Below are positions 1 through 6,406 of a stretch of 7,823 nucleotides of DNA, one piece after another. The number at the start of each line of letters is the position of its first letter. Position 1 is the first letter of the stretch. This DNA is from Acidimicrobiales bacterium (lineage in GTDB: Bacteria; Actinomycetota; Acidimicrobiia; Acidimicrobiales; Poriferisodalaceae), in NCBI GenBank assembly GCA_030749275.1, contig JASMKJ010000253.1:1-7823 (forward strand), given 5' to 3'. The position numbers were made by a program, and so were the translations under genes. A model generated the notes under the pieces. The model made no database searches. It saw only the letters and a program-made list of their open reading frames with translations, and was not told where the DNA came from.

Positions 1-318
1 CCCTACGTACTTGAACGAGCTCAAAGTCAAGGTCTTGGAACCGTCTTAACGTACCCAGAGAACCCGCCGGCGCCCGCGGCCTGGGCACAGCGAGCCCAAC
101 GAGCACATCTCAACATGGTTGAGAACTTGCCTGCCTTCGCGGCTCTAGTGATCATTGCCCACCTCACCGACGCCAACGCCGCGGGCGGAGCAGCGCTTTT
201 CTTCTGGGCTCGCGTCGTACACGCTGTGGTGCACATTATGGGCCTTCCGTACATCCGCACCCTCGCGTTTGCTGCCAGCTGGGTCGGAATGCTCATCATC
301 TTCTTTTCTGTCCTGTAG
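1..318 (+). CDS. MAPEG-family membrane protein, 5'-truncated by window edge
   Basis: Frame 1 is open from the first base to the TAG at 316-318, giving 105 residues; the first ATG inside (115) is not the start, because family-like sequence continues upstream of it. The MAPEG family (membrane-associated eicosanoid and glutathione metabolism proteins) are small four-helix membrane proteins, and many bacterial members have no known substrate. What shows it: the RAQRAHLNMVENLPAF segment (visible residues 31-46), the usual [R-A-x-R-A-x-x-N-x-x-E-N] signature that joins helices 1 and 2, then three hydrophobic stretches (about 44-56, 65-81, 87-105) with a WARVVHAVVH segment as in the family. Members are usually about 130 residues, so some 25 N-terminal residues with the first helix lie outside the window. 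It converges on the lipoprotein gene with only 40 bases between. Family assignment is firm; substrate and role are unknown. Confidence 0.82.
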   Translation, partial: PYVLERAQSQGLGTVLTYPENPPAPAAWAQRAQRAHLNMVENLPAFAALVIIAHLTDANAAGGAALFFWARVVHAVVHIMGLPYIRTLAFAASWVGMLIIFFSVL

Positions 319-358
319 ACAGCGGAGCCCGTCGTCGCCATTCGGGCCAGGAAGATAT

Positions 359-1744
359 TCAGCCGCCTCCCACTGTGATGGAGCCAGTCATACCAGGATG
401 CAACGAGCAGAAAAATTCGTACGTTCCAGGCTGAGAAATCTCAATAGTTGCTGCTGACCCTCCCCCCATAATCCCGCTATCGAACTGGCCTGTTGGATTC
501 TCGGGAGTTCCCGCTGTAACGCTGTGAGCTTCCGCGTCCGAATTAAAGAAAGCGATCTTTCCTGGCACTGCAGCCTCAACGACTTGGTAATCGAAGTCAG
601 CTATCAAATTGGTATTACTTGCGGTGCGCGACCCGATGGAACCGACACCAGATGCGTTGGGATCAGCTAGAGGCCAAATAGCTGGATTCCACATCGAGAA
701 TGCACCCAATTGGTTGTCATGGTCCCCGTCCGCCCAAGCGTGAATCATCCAACCCTCGCTGGCGTCACCCTGCGGTTGGTCCAGCGGGCCATTGGTTGCC
801 CCAGAACACACCGACGGGAGTACGGTCACGTCCTGACCTGAAAGTCGACACAAGTTGTAGTGAATATGCCAGTTGTCAAGAGGACCGCTGAAACCTTCAA
901 AATGGTCATTTCCAACAGCGGCAAATGGCATGTAGAACGCAGCGCCCGCAATTTCAACATCGACTCCTTTCCAACCTCCGTCTTTGCAGCGGCCAAGAGC
1001 GCCAAATGGGGGAGTGGAATCGTCGGCAGCTACAAAAAGCAAAATTTCGGGAGCCGAGGGATCGAATCTGCCATCAAGAATCAACGGAAAATTGGTGAAA
1101 TGTGAACCCATATTTGGGGTCTGCGTTCGATCTGGGAAATACCCGGCGGCGCACGCATCGTTCACATCAGCGAAACGCCGCAGGGTGTCTTGAACTTGAC
1201 CCAACTGCTCAACCAAACTCCTGAGTTCCGCCGCGGTCATGTTCAGTTCAGCAGGAATGGGTTCCCCGGAGTCAAATAGATCCTTGAGGTCTTGAAACGA
1301 ACAGGGCAGTTCGACGACCTGACATCGAGTCTGACTGCCCTTCGGCCCTTCAACCAAAGCAGGAATGATCTGGTCCCCGCTTTGGGTAAACACATATCTG
1401 GTGTAACCGACTCGACCCATCGGTCTGTCTGGCATCACTGATGGAGCAAACGCATCCAAGAGTGGCGCGTAGCTTGTGTGGTCAAGAGCCAATGTCGGAT
1501 CATCGGAATCCACTGCCAGTTGACCGCTTGGCGCAGTCGTGGGAGTCACCGCAGTCGAGGTCGTGGTCTGCTGTTCTGACGTTTGTGAAGCAACTGTTTC
1601 AGCGACCGTTGCCGACGACACCGAACTAGAAACATCAGCAGCGGAACAACCGGCCGCTACAGCTGAAATCGATATCCAAGCAAAGATGCGTATAGACAGC
1701 CGACCCATAAACAACATTGTGTTCCACTTTCGCCGTCGACCCAT
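359..1744 (-). CDS. Secreted lipoprotein with C-terminal cupredoxin domain
   Basis: A 461-residue exported protein. Residues 16-33 form a hydrophobic signal ending in VAAGC, a slightly loose lipobox, so Cys33 is the likely lipid-anchored residue. A Ser/Thr-rich linker follows (about 34-75). The middle part (about 85-365) resembles actinobacterial proteins annotated YHYH-domain or hypothetical: it has an MGSHFTNF motif, DNWHIHYNLC (His293, His295), and WMIHAW (His335). The C-terminal part (about 375-461) is a plastocyanin/amicyanin-like cupredoxin with all four type-1 copper ligands visible: His407 (AEAHSV), Cys446, His449 and Met452 (FFCSLHPGM). An electron-transfer or copper-handling role at the cell surface is inferred; the middle domain's function is unknown. 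An internal ATG at 1717 would give a compact 24-residue signal peptide and has a GGA six bases upstream, so it may be the true start. It is divergent from the SDR/DmdA unit. Confidence 0.8.
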   Translation of the reverse strand: MGRRRKWNTMLFMGRLSIRIFAWISISAVAAGCSAADVSSSVSSATVAETVASQTSEQQTTTSTAVTPTTAPSGQLAVDSDDPTLALDHTSYAPLLDAFAPSVMPDRPMGRVGYTRYVFTQSGDQIIPALVEGPKGSQTRCQVVELPCSFQDLKDLFDSGEPIPAELNMTAAELRSLVEQLGQVQDTLRRFADVNDACAAGYFPDRTQTPNMGSHFTNFPLILDGRFDPSAPEILLFVAADDSTPPFGALGRCKDGGWKGVDVEIAGAAFYMPFAAVGNDHFEGFSGPLDNWHIHYNLCRLSGQDVTVLPSVCSGATNGPLDQPQGDASEGWMIHAWADGDHDNQLGAFSMWNPAIWPLADPNASGVGSIGSRTASNTNLIADFDYQVVEAAVPGKIAFFNSDAEAHSVTAGTPENPTGQFDSGIMGGGSAATIEISQPGTYEFFCSLHPGMTGSITVGGG

Positions 1745-1772
1745 GACACATCAGTAAATCTCACAATATCTT
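1743..1772. promoter_or_regulatory. Divergent promoter region between lipoprotein and SDR genes
   Basis: Plus strand: ATGACA (1743-1748; five of six match TTGACA), an 18-base spacer, then TATCTT (1767-1772), which fits TAnnnT. Start of transcription would be near 1779, about 70 bases before the SDR start. Minus strand: TATTGT (complement of 1763-1768) also fits a -10 box and would start transcription near 1756, just before the lipoprotein ATG; no convincing -35 is seen for it. The two -10 boxes overlap, so the two directions could compete. This is by eye only. Confidence 0.35.
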
Positions 1773-1840
1773 CGTGGGCCAAAAACCAGAACCTCAGATG
1801 GCGTAGGGAACGGTTTGCTGAAACCATGGAGGATCTCAAA

Positions 1841-1845
1841 GGGAG
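1841..1845 (+). promoter_or_regulatory. Ribosome binding site that sets the SDR start
   Basis: GGGAG (in AAAGGGAG) lies five bases before the GTG at 1851. It favours GTG 1851 over the in-frame TTG at 1815, which also has an AGGGA (1805-1809) five bases upstream but would add 12 residues before the usual SDR N-terminus. Confidence 0.6.
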
Positions 1846-1850
1846 ATCCT

Positions 1851-2804
1851 GTGAAAAGTTTCGAAGGAAAGATAGCTGTGGTTACCGGCGGTGGCACGGG
1901 CATGGGCCGAGAACTGGTTCGCCAACTAACAGCACACGGATGCCATGTCGCTATGTGCGATGTCAATCCCGACAATATGGCAGAAACCGAAGAGCTCGCC
2001 CTTGCCGAGACGACTCACGCCGTTCGTGTCACGTCGCACATATGCGATGTCGCCGACGAAGCCGATGTCGTTGCCTTTCGAGATCAGCTGCAAATCCGTC
2101 ACGAAACCGACTACCTCGATTTGGTCTTCAACAACGCAGGAATCGCAGGTGGAGGCAGTTTTGTCATCGATGAGGATCGAATGGCCTGGGAAAAAACATT
2201 CGACGTCTGTTGGTACGGCGTCTATTACGGCAGCCGAGTCTTCCTACCCTTGTTGATTCGCAGCGATGAAGGGCACCTCGTCAATACCAGCAGTATCAAC
2301 GGGTTTTGGGCAACCGTGGGACCCGAAACACCCCACACGGCATATTGCTCAGCCAAATTCGCGGTAAAAGGTTTCACCGAGGCACTCAACATTGATTTGC
2401 AACTCCACGCGCCGCACGTCACCGCCCACGTAGTGATGCCCGGCCACATAGGAACAGCGATCAGCCTCAACAGCATCGCTGCCCATGGTGGACCCAATTT
2501 GGAACGGATCCGAAAAAATCTCGCTGAACAAGGTGCTGATGTTGATCAAATGTCTGACACCGACCTCACCGATCTTGTCACAGCACACGGTGAACGCTTC
2601 CGAGACGAGGCTCCCACCACAGCTGCCCAAGCGGCAGAGATCATCCTCAACGCGGTTCAACACGACCGTTGGAGAGTCCTCGTGGGTGACGACGCGGTCG
2701 CCATTGATGAACTCGTCCGCGAAGACCCTGAATCTGCATATAAACCTGAGTTCAGACAACGAATTATCGATCGCGGTCACCTCAACTTTTTGGGACGACG
2801 CTAA
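1851..2804 (+). CDS. SDR-family NAD(P)-dependent oxidoreductase
   Basis: A 317-residue classical short-chain dehydrogenase/reductase. From GTG 1851: cofactor-binding TGGGTGMG at 12-19, Asp37 at the end of the second strand (suggesting NAD(H) rather than NADPH), NNAG at 94-97, catalytic Ser147/148 and Tyr165-x3-Lys169 (YCSAK). Two departures: the loop from Ser148 to Tyr165 is a few residues longer than usual, and the position of the active-site Asn (normally in a V-N-L/x-x-G stretch) is Cys120 in DVCWYGVYYG. About 145 residues follow the YxxxK motif, including a RVLVGDDAVAIDELVR stretch (about 280-295) common in a larger actinobacterial SDR subgroup that is poorly characterised. Substrate cannot be told. 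It is followed after 15-24 bases by the DmdA-like gene, so the two are probably one transcript and may share a pathway. Confidence 0.88.
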   Translation: MKSFEGKIAVVTGGGTGMGRELVRQLTAHGCHVAMCDVNPDNMAETEELALAETTHAVRVTSHICDVADEADVVAFRDQLQIRHETDYLDLVFNNAGIAGGGSFVIDEDRMAWEKTFDVCWYGVYYGSRVFLPLLIRSDEGHLVNTSSINGFWATVGPETPHTAYCSAKFAVKGFTEALNIDLQLHAPHVTAHVVMPGHIGTAISLNSIAAHGGPNLERIRKNLAEQGADVDQMSDTDLTDLVTAHGERFRDEAPTTAAQAAEIILNAVQHDRWRVLVGDDAVAIDELVREDPESAYKPEFRQRIIDRGHLNFLGRR

Positions 2805-2819
2805 AACCCAGCAGATAAG

Positions 2820-3935
2820 TTGCGGAACATGCAACTTGCCCAGGGACCCCGAGTTCGGTTCTCACCGTTCTACCGACGAGCCGAAGCCGCTGGAATTCAA
2901 ACAGCAACGGTGTACAACCGCATGGTGCTCCCCGTGGCCACCGACGATCCGGCAGCAGACTATGAGGCGCTCACGCAACGCGTAGCGCTCTGGGATGTCG
3001 GCTGTGAACGTCAAGTCCAAATCCAAGGACCTGACGCGCTCAAGCTCTGCCAATACCTCAGCGCCCGAGACCTATCTCAACTCAAAGTAGGCATCGCCAA
3101 ATACGTGCCACTATGTGACCACCAGGGCCGACTGATCAACGACCCAGTCGCTCTCAGAGTTGATGACGACACCATCTGGTTCTCAATAGCCGACTCGGAC
3201 ATGCTTTTATGGATTCGTGCGATCAGCGGTGAACGCGGCGACGATGTCGAAATCACCGAACCTGATGTGTCGCCACTGGCAGTGCAAGGTCCAAGCGCAA
3301 CTGACACAGTCGCCCAAGTGTTCGGAGATTGGATCCGCGAACTCAAATTCTTCCACTTTCGACGACTCACACACGAAGACATCCCCCTAGTGGTGTGCCG
3401 TTCCGGTTGGAGCAAGCAAGGCGGCTTCGAACTCTTCCTCGAAGACGGCAGCAAAGGCGAACAACTTTGGGATTTGATATGGGCAGCGGGAGAACCGTAC
3501 GGAATTCGGGTCGGGGCACCCAACTACGCGGAACGCATAGAAAACTTTCTGCTCTCCTGGGGATCGGACACCGACGAAGAAAGTGATCCCTTCGAAGCAG
3601 CCATCGGAAACTACGTTGACCTCGGCGTTGAACACGACTTTGTGGGGAAAGAAGCACTGCTGGCAAAACGCTCTCTTGGGCCCACTCGAGAACTCAAAGG
3701 CCTCATCATTGAAGGGGCACCGCTCGAACCCAACCCAGAACCCACCGGGCTTCGCAACCCCAACGGCACCCACGCAGGTCAAACCCGCGTCATAGCGCAC
3801 TCACCACGATTCAACCAAAACCTTGGGTTAGCCATAGTCGAAGTCCCCTACAACCTCCCCGGCTCCAAACTGCAAGTAGAAACAGCCGATGGATGGCGCC
3901 CGGCGACCGTCACGGACTTGCCGTTCGATCTGTAG
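2820..3935 (+). CDS. dmdA: DMSP demethylase-like aminomethyltransferase (DmdA/GcvT family)
   Basis: A 371-residue folate-dependent methyltransferase. DmdA takes a methyl group from dimethylsulfoniopropionate onto tetrahydrofolate, leaving methylmercaptopropionate, in the cytoplasm. From my memory of SAR11/roseobacter DmdA, matching blocks run along the whole protein: TVYNRMVLP (30-38), WDVGCERQVQIQGPDALKL (58-76), LINDPV with Asp108 (105-110; the equivalent of the Asp segment of GcvT), WFSIADSDMLLW (120-131), ITEPDVSPLAVQGP (145-158), SGWSKQGGFEL (195-205), and DFVGKEAL in the C-terminal half. The last 85 or so residues fit the GcvT C-terminal barrel (HAGQTRVIAHSPRF). These blocks separate it from plain glycine-cleavage GcvT and fit DmdA best, but a DmdA-like enzyme with another methylated substrate remains possible. 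Start is uncertain: TTG 2820 gives MRNMQLA, ATG 2829 gives MQLA; neither has a strong ribosome site. No dmdB, dmdC, dmdD or acuI is beside it. Confidence 0.8.
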   Translation: MRNMQLAQGPRVRFSPFYRRAEAAGIQTATVYNRMVLPVATDDPAADYEALTQRVALWDVGCERQVQIQGPDALKLCQYLSARDLSQLKVGIAKYVPLCDHQGRLINDPVALRVDDDTIWFSIADSDMLLWIRAISGERGDDVEITEPDVSPLAVQGPSATDTVAQVFGDWIRELKFFHFRRLTHEDIPLVVCRSGWSKQGGFELFLEDGSKGEQLWDLIWAAGEPYGIRVGAPNYAERIENFLLSWGSDTDEESDPFEAAIGNYVDLGVEHDFVGKEALLAKRSLGPTRELKGLIIEGAPLEPNPEPTGLRNPNGTHAGQTRVIAHSPRFNQNLGLAIVEVPYNLPGSKLQVETADGWRPATVTDLPFDL

Positions 3936-3952
3936 TCGCAGCTATGTGCCGC

Positions 3953-3958
3953 TAGCCT
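3953..3958 (+). promoter_or_regulatory. Possible -10 box for tRNA-Gly
   Basis: TAGCCT fits TAnnnT and ends ten bases before the mature tRNA start. I see no good -35 at 16-18 bases, since that would fall on the end of the upstream gene. Weak support. Confidence 0.3.
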
Positions 3959-3968
3959 GACCACACCC

Positions 3969-4043
3969 GCGGGCGTAGTTCAATGGCTAGAACCTCAGCC
4001 TTCCAAGCTGATGATGCGAGTTCGATTCTCGTCGCCCGCTCCA
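3969..4043 (+). tRNA. tRNA-Gly (anticodon UCC)
   Basis: A complete cloverleaf folds by hand. Acceptor stem GCGGGCG (3969-3975) pairs with CGCCCGC (4033-4039) without mismatch. D stem GTTC/GAAC (3978-3981, 3990-3993). Anticodon stem TCAGC/GCTGA (3995-3999, 4007-4011) with loop CTTCCAA, anticodon TCC at 4002-4004, reading GGA. The variable loop is four bases. T stem GCGAG/CTCGT (4016-4020, 4028-4032, one G-T pair) has loop TTCGATT. The discriminator is T4040, and CCA is encoded at 4041-4043. It stands between dmdA and tig, 33 bases after the former. Confidence 0.96.
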
Positions 4044-4050
4044 CCAAGGC

Positions 4051-4067
4051 CCCCTATCCGGTAGGGG
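4051..4067 (+). terminator. Hairpin after tRNA-Gly, possible terminator
   Basis: CCCCTA (4051-4056), loop TCCGG, TAGGGG (4062-4067): a perfect six-pair stem eight bases after the tRNA. No run of T follows, so it is not a classical intrinsic terminator; it could end or trim the tRNA transcript, or separate it from the tig promoter. Confidence 0.4.
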
Positions 4068-4086
4068 ACACAGCAACCCACCCCGA

Positions 4087-4092
4087 TAGAAT
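4087..4092 (+). promoter_or_regulatory. -10 box of a leaderless-type tig promoter
   Basis: TAGAAT is a near-ideal -10 box. Transcription would begin about seven bases on, near 4099-4102, which coincides with the GTG start of tig at 4102. No ribosome binding site lies between the box and the start codon, which agrees with a leaderless or nearly leaderless mRNA, common in actinobacteria. No clear -35 is visible (4064-4069 reads GGGGAC). Confidence 0.55.
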
Positions 4093-4101
4093 TTTGCTCC
4101 T

Positions 4102-5592
4102 GTGAAGACCACCCTTACCCCAGTCGACCCAGCAGAACTCGACGCCCTCGACAACTCTGCGGAAGAAACCGCAGATGAAGCGGACGAGCAACGAGAACGC
4201 ACCTTTGGACCCAGAGTCAAACTCACCGTCGAGGTTGACCAAGAAACCTTTGAAAAGGCCATAGAAGAAGCCTTTCGGAAAATAGCTAAAGAAGTACGAG
4301 TCCCCGGATTCCGAAAAGGGAAAGCACCTCGGCCGGTGCTTGAATCACACATAGGAACCGGATATGCGCGAGCCCAAGCCCTCGAAGACGCAATCCCCGG
4401 CTACTACGCTGACGCAGTTCGGGCCGAAGCAGTCGATGTCATCGCGGCACCAGATTTATCCCTCACCAGCGGAGAAGACGACGGAATTGTTTGCTTCGAA
4501 GCAGTTGTAGAAACTCGACCAACCATCTCGTTAAACGGATACGTCGACCTCGAAGTCGAAATACCCAACCCGACACCAAGCGACGAAGAAGTACAAGAAC
4601 AAATCGACGTCCAGCTACGCCAAACAGCTGAACTTGTCGATGTCGAACGCTCAGCCACCACCGGCGACCAGGTATCCATCGACATCGCCGGAACCGTTGA
4701 CGGTGAAGCACTTCCAGGACTCACAGCGGACGACTACCTCTACTCAGTGGGAAGCGGCGGCATCGTCGAAGAGGTAGATAAACAACTTGAAGGAGCAAAC
4801 GCCGGGGATGAACTCAGTTTCAGCGCTGACCATCCGGTGCAAGAAGACGTATCGATCGACTTCGAGGTCACCATCAACGCCGTCAAAGAAGAAGTTTTGC
4901 CAGACCTTGATGACGAATGGGTTGAAGAAAACACCGAACACGACACCGTAGAACAACTTCGCAGTGAAACCATCCAACGTATGAAGATGATGCGAACCTT
5001 CCAAGCGAACGCCGCTATGAGAGAAAACACGGCCACAGCACTCGCCGCACTGGTCGAAGAAGCCGTCCCTGATTCGATGGTCAACGGAGAGATGTCCGAA
5101 CAGCTACAACAACTGGCCATGCGACTGCAGGGGCAAGGAATGAACCTTGAAACCTGGATGCAAATGACAGGCCAGGACCCTCAATCCTTTACCGAAGAAC
5201 TACGCGAAGCAGCCGAACGCTCGGCAAAAGTCGACTTGGCGTTGCGTTCAATTGTCGACAAAGAAACCATCTCAGTTGACGACAGCGACGTCGATGAAGA
5301 ACTCGAACGCATGGCTGAACAATTCCAGACCTCGACCCACGACCTACGCCATCAAATCGAGGACCACGGAGACGGACTCGGACCAATCCAAGCAGAAATC
5401 GGAAAACGCAAAGCATTGGAATGGCTGGTGACCGAAGTCAAACTGGTAGACGAAGACGGCAACCCAATCAACCGCGAAGACCTAGAACTCCCCGACTTAA
5501 CAGAATCCGACTCTGACGCAGTAGCAGACAGCGCTACGGTTGACACCGAAGACGAAGACGAAGACGATTTGGAAAAGGATGAGGAACAGTGA
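4102..5592 (+). CDS. tig: Trigger factor with acidic insertion and degenerate PPIase domain
   Basis: Ribosome-bound chaperone of 496 residues. The start is fixed: an in-frame TAG at 4087-4089 leaves GTG 4102 as the only start codon before the first domain. The N-terminal domain opens with MKTTLTPVD as in the family, but residues 10-37 (acidic, 10 Asp/Glu of 28) are inserted before RVKLTVEV. The ribosome-binding signature GFRKGKAP is at 69-76, against about 43-50 in E. coli. The FKBP-type prolyl isomerase domain (about 188-261) keeps [15 protein letters not shown] and the VGSG turn but has VEEVD (222-226) where active enzymes have IPGFE, and the usual FPxxY loop is missing, so isomerase activity is doubtful. 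A helical C-terminal chaperone domain follows (about 262-455), then an acidic tail (466-496). The stop overlaps the clpP start by four bases, so tig and clpP are translated together. Confidence 0.95.
   Translation: MKTTLTPVDPAELDALDNSAEETADEADEQRERTFGPRVKLTVEVDQETFEKAIEEAFRKIAKEVRVPGFRKGKAPRPVLESHIGTGYARAQALEDAIPGYYADAVRAEAVDVIAAPDLSLTSGEDDGIVCFEAVVETRPTISLNGYVDLEVEIPNPTPSDEEVQEQIDVQLRQTAELVDVERSATTGDQVSIDIAGTVDGEALPGLTADDYLYSVGSGGIVEEVDKQLEGANAGDELSFSADHPVQEDVSIDFEVTINAVKEEVLPDLDDEWVEENTEHDTVEQLRSETIQRMKMMRTFQANAAMRENTATALAALVEEAVPDSMVNGEMSEQLQQLAMRLQGQGMNLETWMQMTGQDPQSFTEELREAAERSAKVDLALRSIVDKETISVDDSDVDEELERMAEQFQTSTHDLRHQIEDHGDGLGPIQAEIGKRKALEWLVTEVKLVDEDGNPINREDLELPDLTESDSDAVADSATVDTEDEDEDDLEKDEEQ
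5548..5565 (+). repeat. Three GAAGAC repeats in the tig tail
   Basis: Three exact tandem copies of the six-base unit GAAGAC encode alternating Glu-Asp in the acidic tail of trigger factor. Unit gain or loss would keep the frame, so tail length may vary between strains. Confidence 0.7.
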
Positions 5593-6221
5593 GCCTCGAC
5601 GCACAGAACTACCTAGTCCCAACAGTCGTAGAACAAACCAACAGAGGCGAACGCGCCTACGACCTTTACTCCCGTCTCCTCAAAGAAAACATCATCTTCC
5701 TCGGAACCCCCATTGACGACACCATCGCCAATCTGGTGTGCGCCCAAATGATCCACCTTGAATCAGAAAACCCGGACCGTGATATCAACATCTACATCAA
5801 CTCACCAGGTGGCGACATCAACGCACTGTTCGCTATCTACGACACCAGCCAATACATCCGAAACGACATAACGACGATCTGCCTTGGTCAAGCAGCCTCT
5901 GCCGCAGCTGTGCTACTTGCCGCTGGCACCCCTGGAAAACGAATGGCTCTGCCCCATGCCAGAGTTCTGCTCCATCAGCCGTACGGTCAAGCTATGGGCC
6001 AAGCCACCGATATCGAATTAGCCGCGCGAGAAATCGACAGGATGAGAGAACTATTAGAAGGAATTCTCGCCCATCACACCGGCCAAGACCTCGATCGAAT
6101 CCACACCGACACCGACCGTGACTTCATCATGGACGCCGAGGCCGCCAAAGAGTACGGGATCATCGACGAAGTAATCGACAGCCGCGAATCCGCTGAAGAC
6201 GGCCCAATCCGCGCTGCCTGA
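5589..6221 (+). CDS. clpP: ATP-dependent Clp protease proteolytic subunit, ClpP2 type
   Basis: A 210-residue serine peptidase (family S14) that forms the double-ring barrel degrading proteins delivered by ClpX or other Clp ATPases. The catalytic triad is complete: Ser104 in [11 protein letters not shown], His129 in LLHQP, Asp178 in TDRDF; the His-Asp spacing (49) equals that of E. coli. YINSPGGD at 69-76 is the oxyanion region. The segment [19 protein letters not shown] matches mycobacterial ClpP2 rather than ClpP1 (from memory). Start GTG 5589 overlaps the tig stop (GTGA) and has AAGGA nine bases and GAGGA closer upstream, so translational coupling is likely. The N-terminus is short, with little propeptide. 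Actinobacteria usually place clpP1 before clpP2 here; only one gene is present. Confidence 0.96.
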   Translation: MSLDAQNYLVPTVVEQTNRGERAYDLYSRLLKENIIFLGTPIDDTIANLVCAQMIHLESENPDRDINIYINSPGGDINALFAIYDTSQYIRNDITTICLGQAASAAAVLLAAGTPGKRMALPHARVLLHQPYGQAMGQATDIELAAREIDRMRELLEGILAHHTGQDLDRIHTDTDRDFIMDAEAAKEYGIIDEVIDSRESAEDGPIRAA

Positions 6222-6362
6222 AATTTCTGCTGTTCAGAAACGAAATCAGTCGGTACTCTCAACCCTTACCCCAAACAATTCAACAGTGCATGAGGTAACA
6301 CAGGATTCGCGTCGGAACGTCCACTCGCTTCGATCGGACTGTGCCATCCTTAGCAAACGGCT

Positions 6363-6382
6363 ACCAACCAACACAGGTTGGT
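6363..6382 (+). promoter_or_regulatory. Perfect 7-6-7 inverted repeat in the clpX leader
   Basis: ACCAACC (6363-6369), six bases, GGTTGGT (6376-6382). It ends 24 bases before the clpX GTG and ten bases before the likely ribosome site, so it could be an RNA hairpin affecting clpX translation, a protein operator, or chance. It lies in sequence that would be coding only if clpX began at GTG 6341, which is unlikely. Confidence 0.5.
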
Positions 6383-6392
6383 GAACCAGAAC

Positions 6393-6396
6393 GAGG
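6393..6396 (+). promoter_or_regulatory. Ribosome binding site that sets the clpX start
   Basis: GAGG, ten bases before GTG 6407. A start at 6407 gives [18 protein letters not shown], the usual actinobacterial ClpX N-terminus. The earlier in-frame GTG at 6341 has no ribosome site and would add 22 residues without family resemblance. Confidence 0.6.
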
Positions 6397-6406
6397 TATC
6401 GGCGGC

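Larger units (their letters stand above)
6222..6406 (+). promoter_or_regulatory. clpP-clpX intergenic leader with possible promoter
   Basis: A 185-base gap without a credible gene. A possible promoter is TGTTCA (6231-6236), 17 bases, TACTCT (6254-6259): the -10 fits TAnnnT, the -35 is poor. Just after the clpP stop, TTTCTG (6224-6229) and CAGAAA (6235-6240) form a weak six-pair hairpin with no T run. A stronger inverted repeat is at 6363-6382. I found no CIRCE element (TTAGCACTC-N9-GAGTGCTAA) and no clear ClgR-type box. The gap suggests that clpX can be made apart from tig-clpP. Confidence 0.35.

Noticed and set aside
327..347. GCCCG/CGGGC inverted repeat between the convergent MAPEG and lipoprotein genes
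   Set aside because: Only five pairs around an 11-base loop, with no T run on either side; too weak to call a terminator.
1815..1850. TTG 1815 as the SDR start
   Set aside because: It has a passable ribosome site, but the 12 added residues have no family support, whereas GTG 1851 gives the typical short N-terminus and a good GGGAG.
2349..2834. 161-codon open frame on the minus strand
   Set aside because: It lies wholly opposite the well-supported SDR gene and the start of dmdA, and its translation shows no family motif. The 171-codon frame at 6943-7458 opposite clpX is rejected for the same reason; its Ser-rich product is typical of an antisense shadow.
6341..6406. GTG 6341 as the clpX start
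   Set aside because: The extra 22 residues do not look like ClpX and no ribosome site precedes it; GTG 6407 gives the normal N-terminus.
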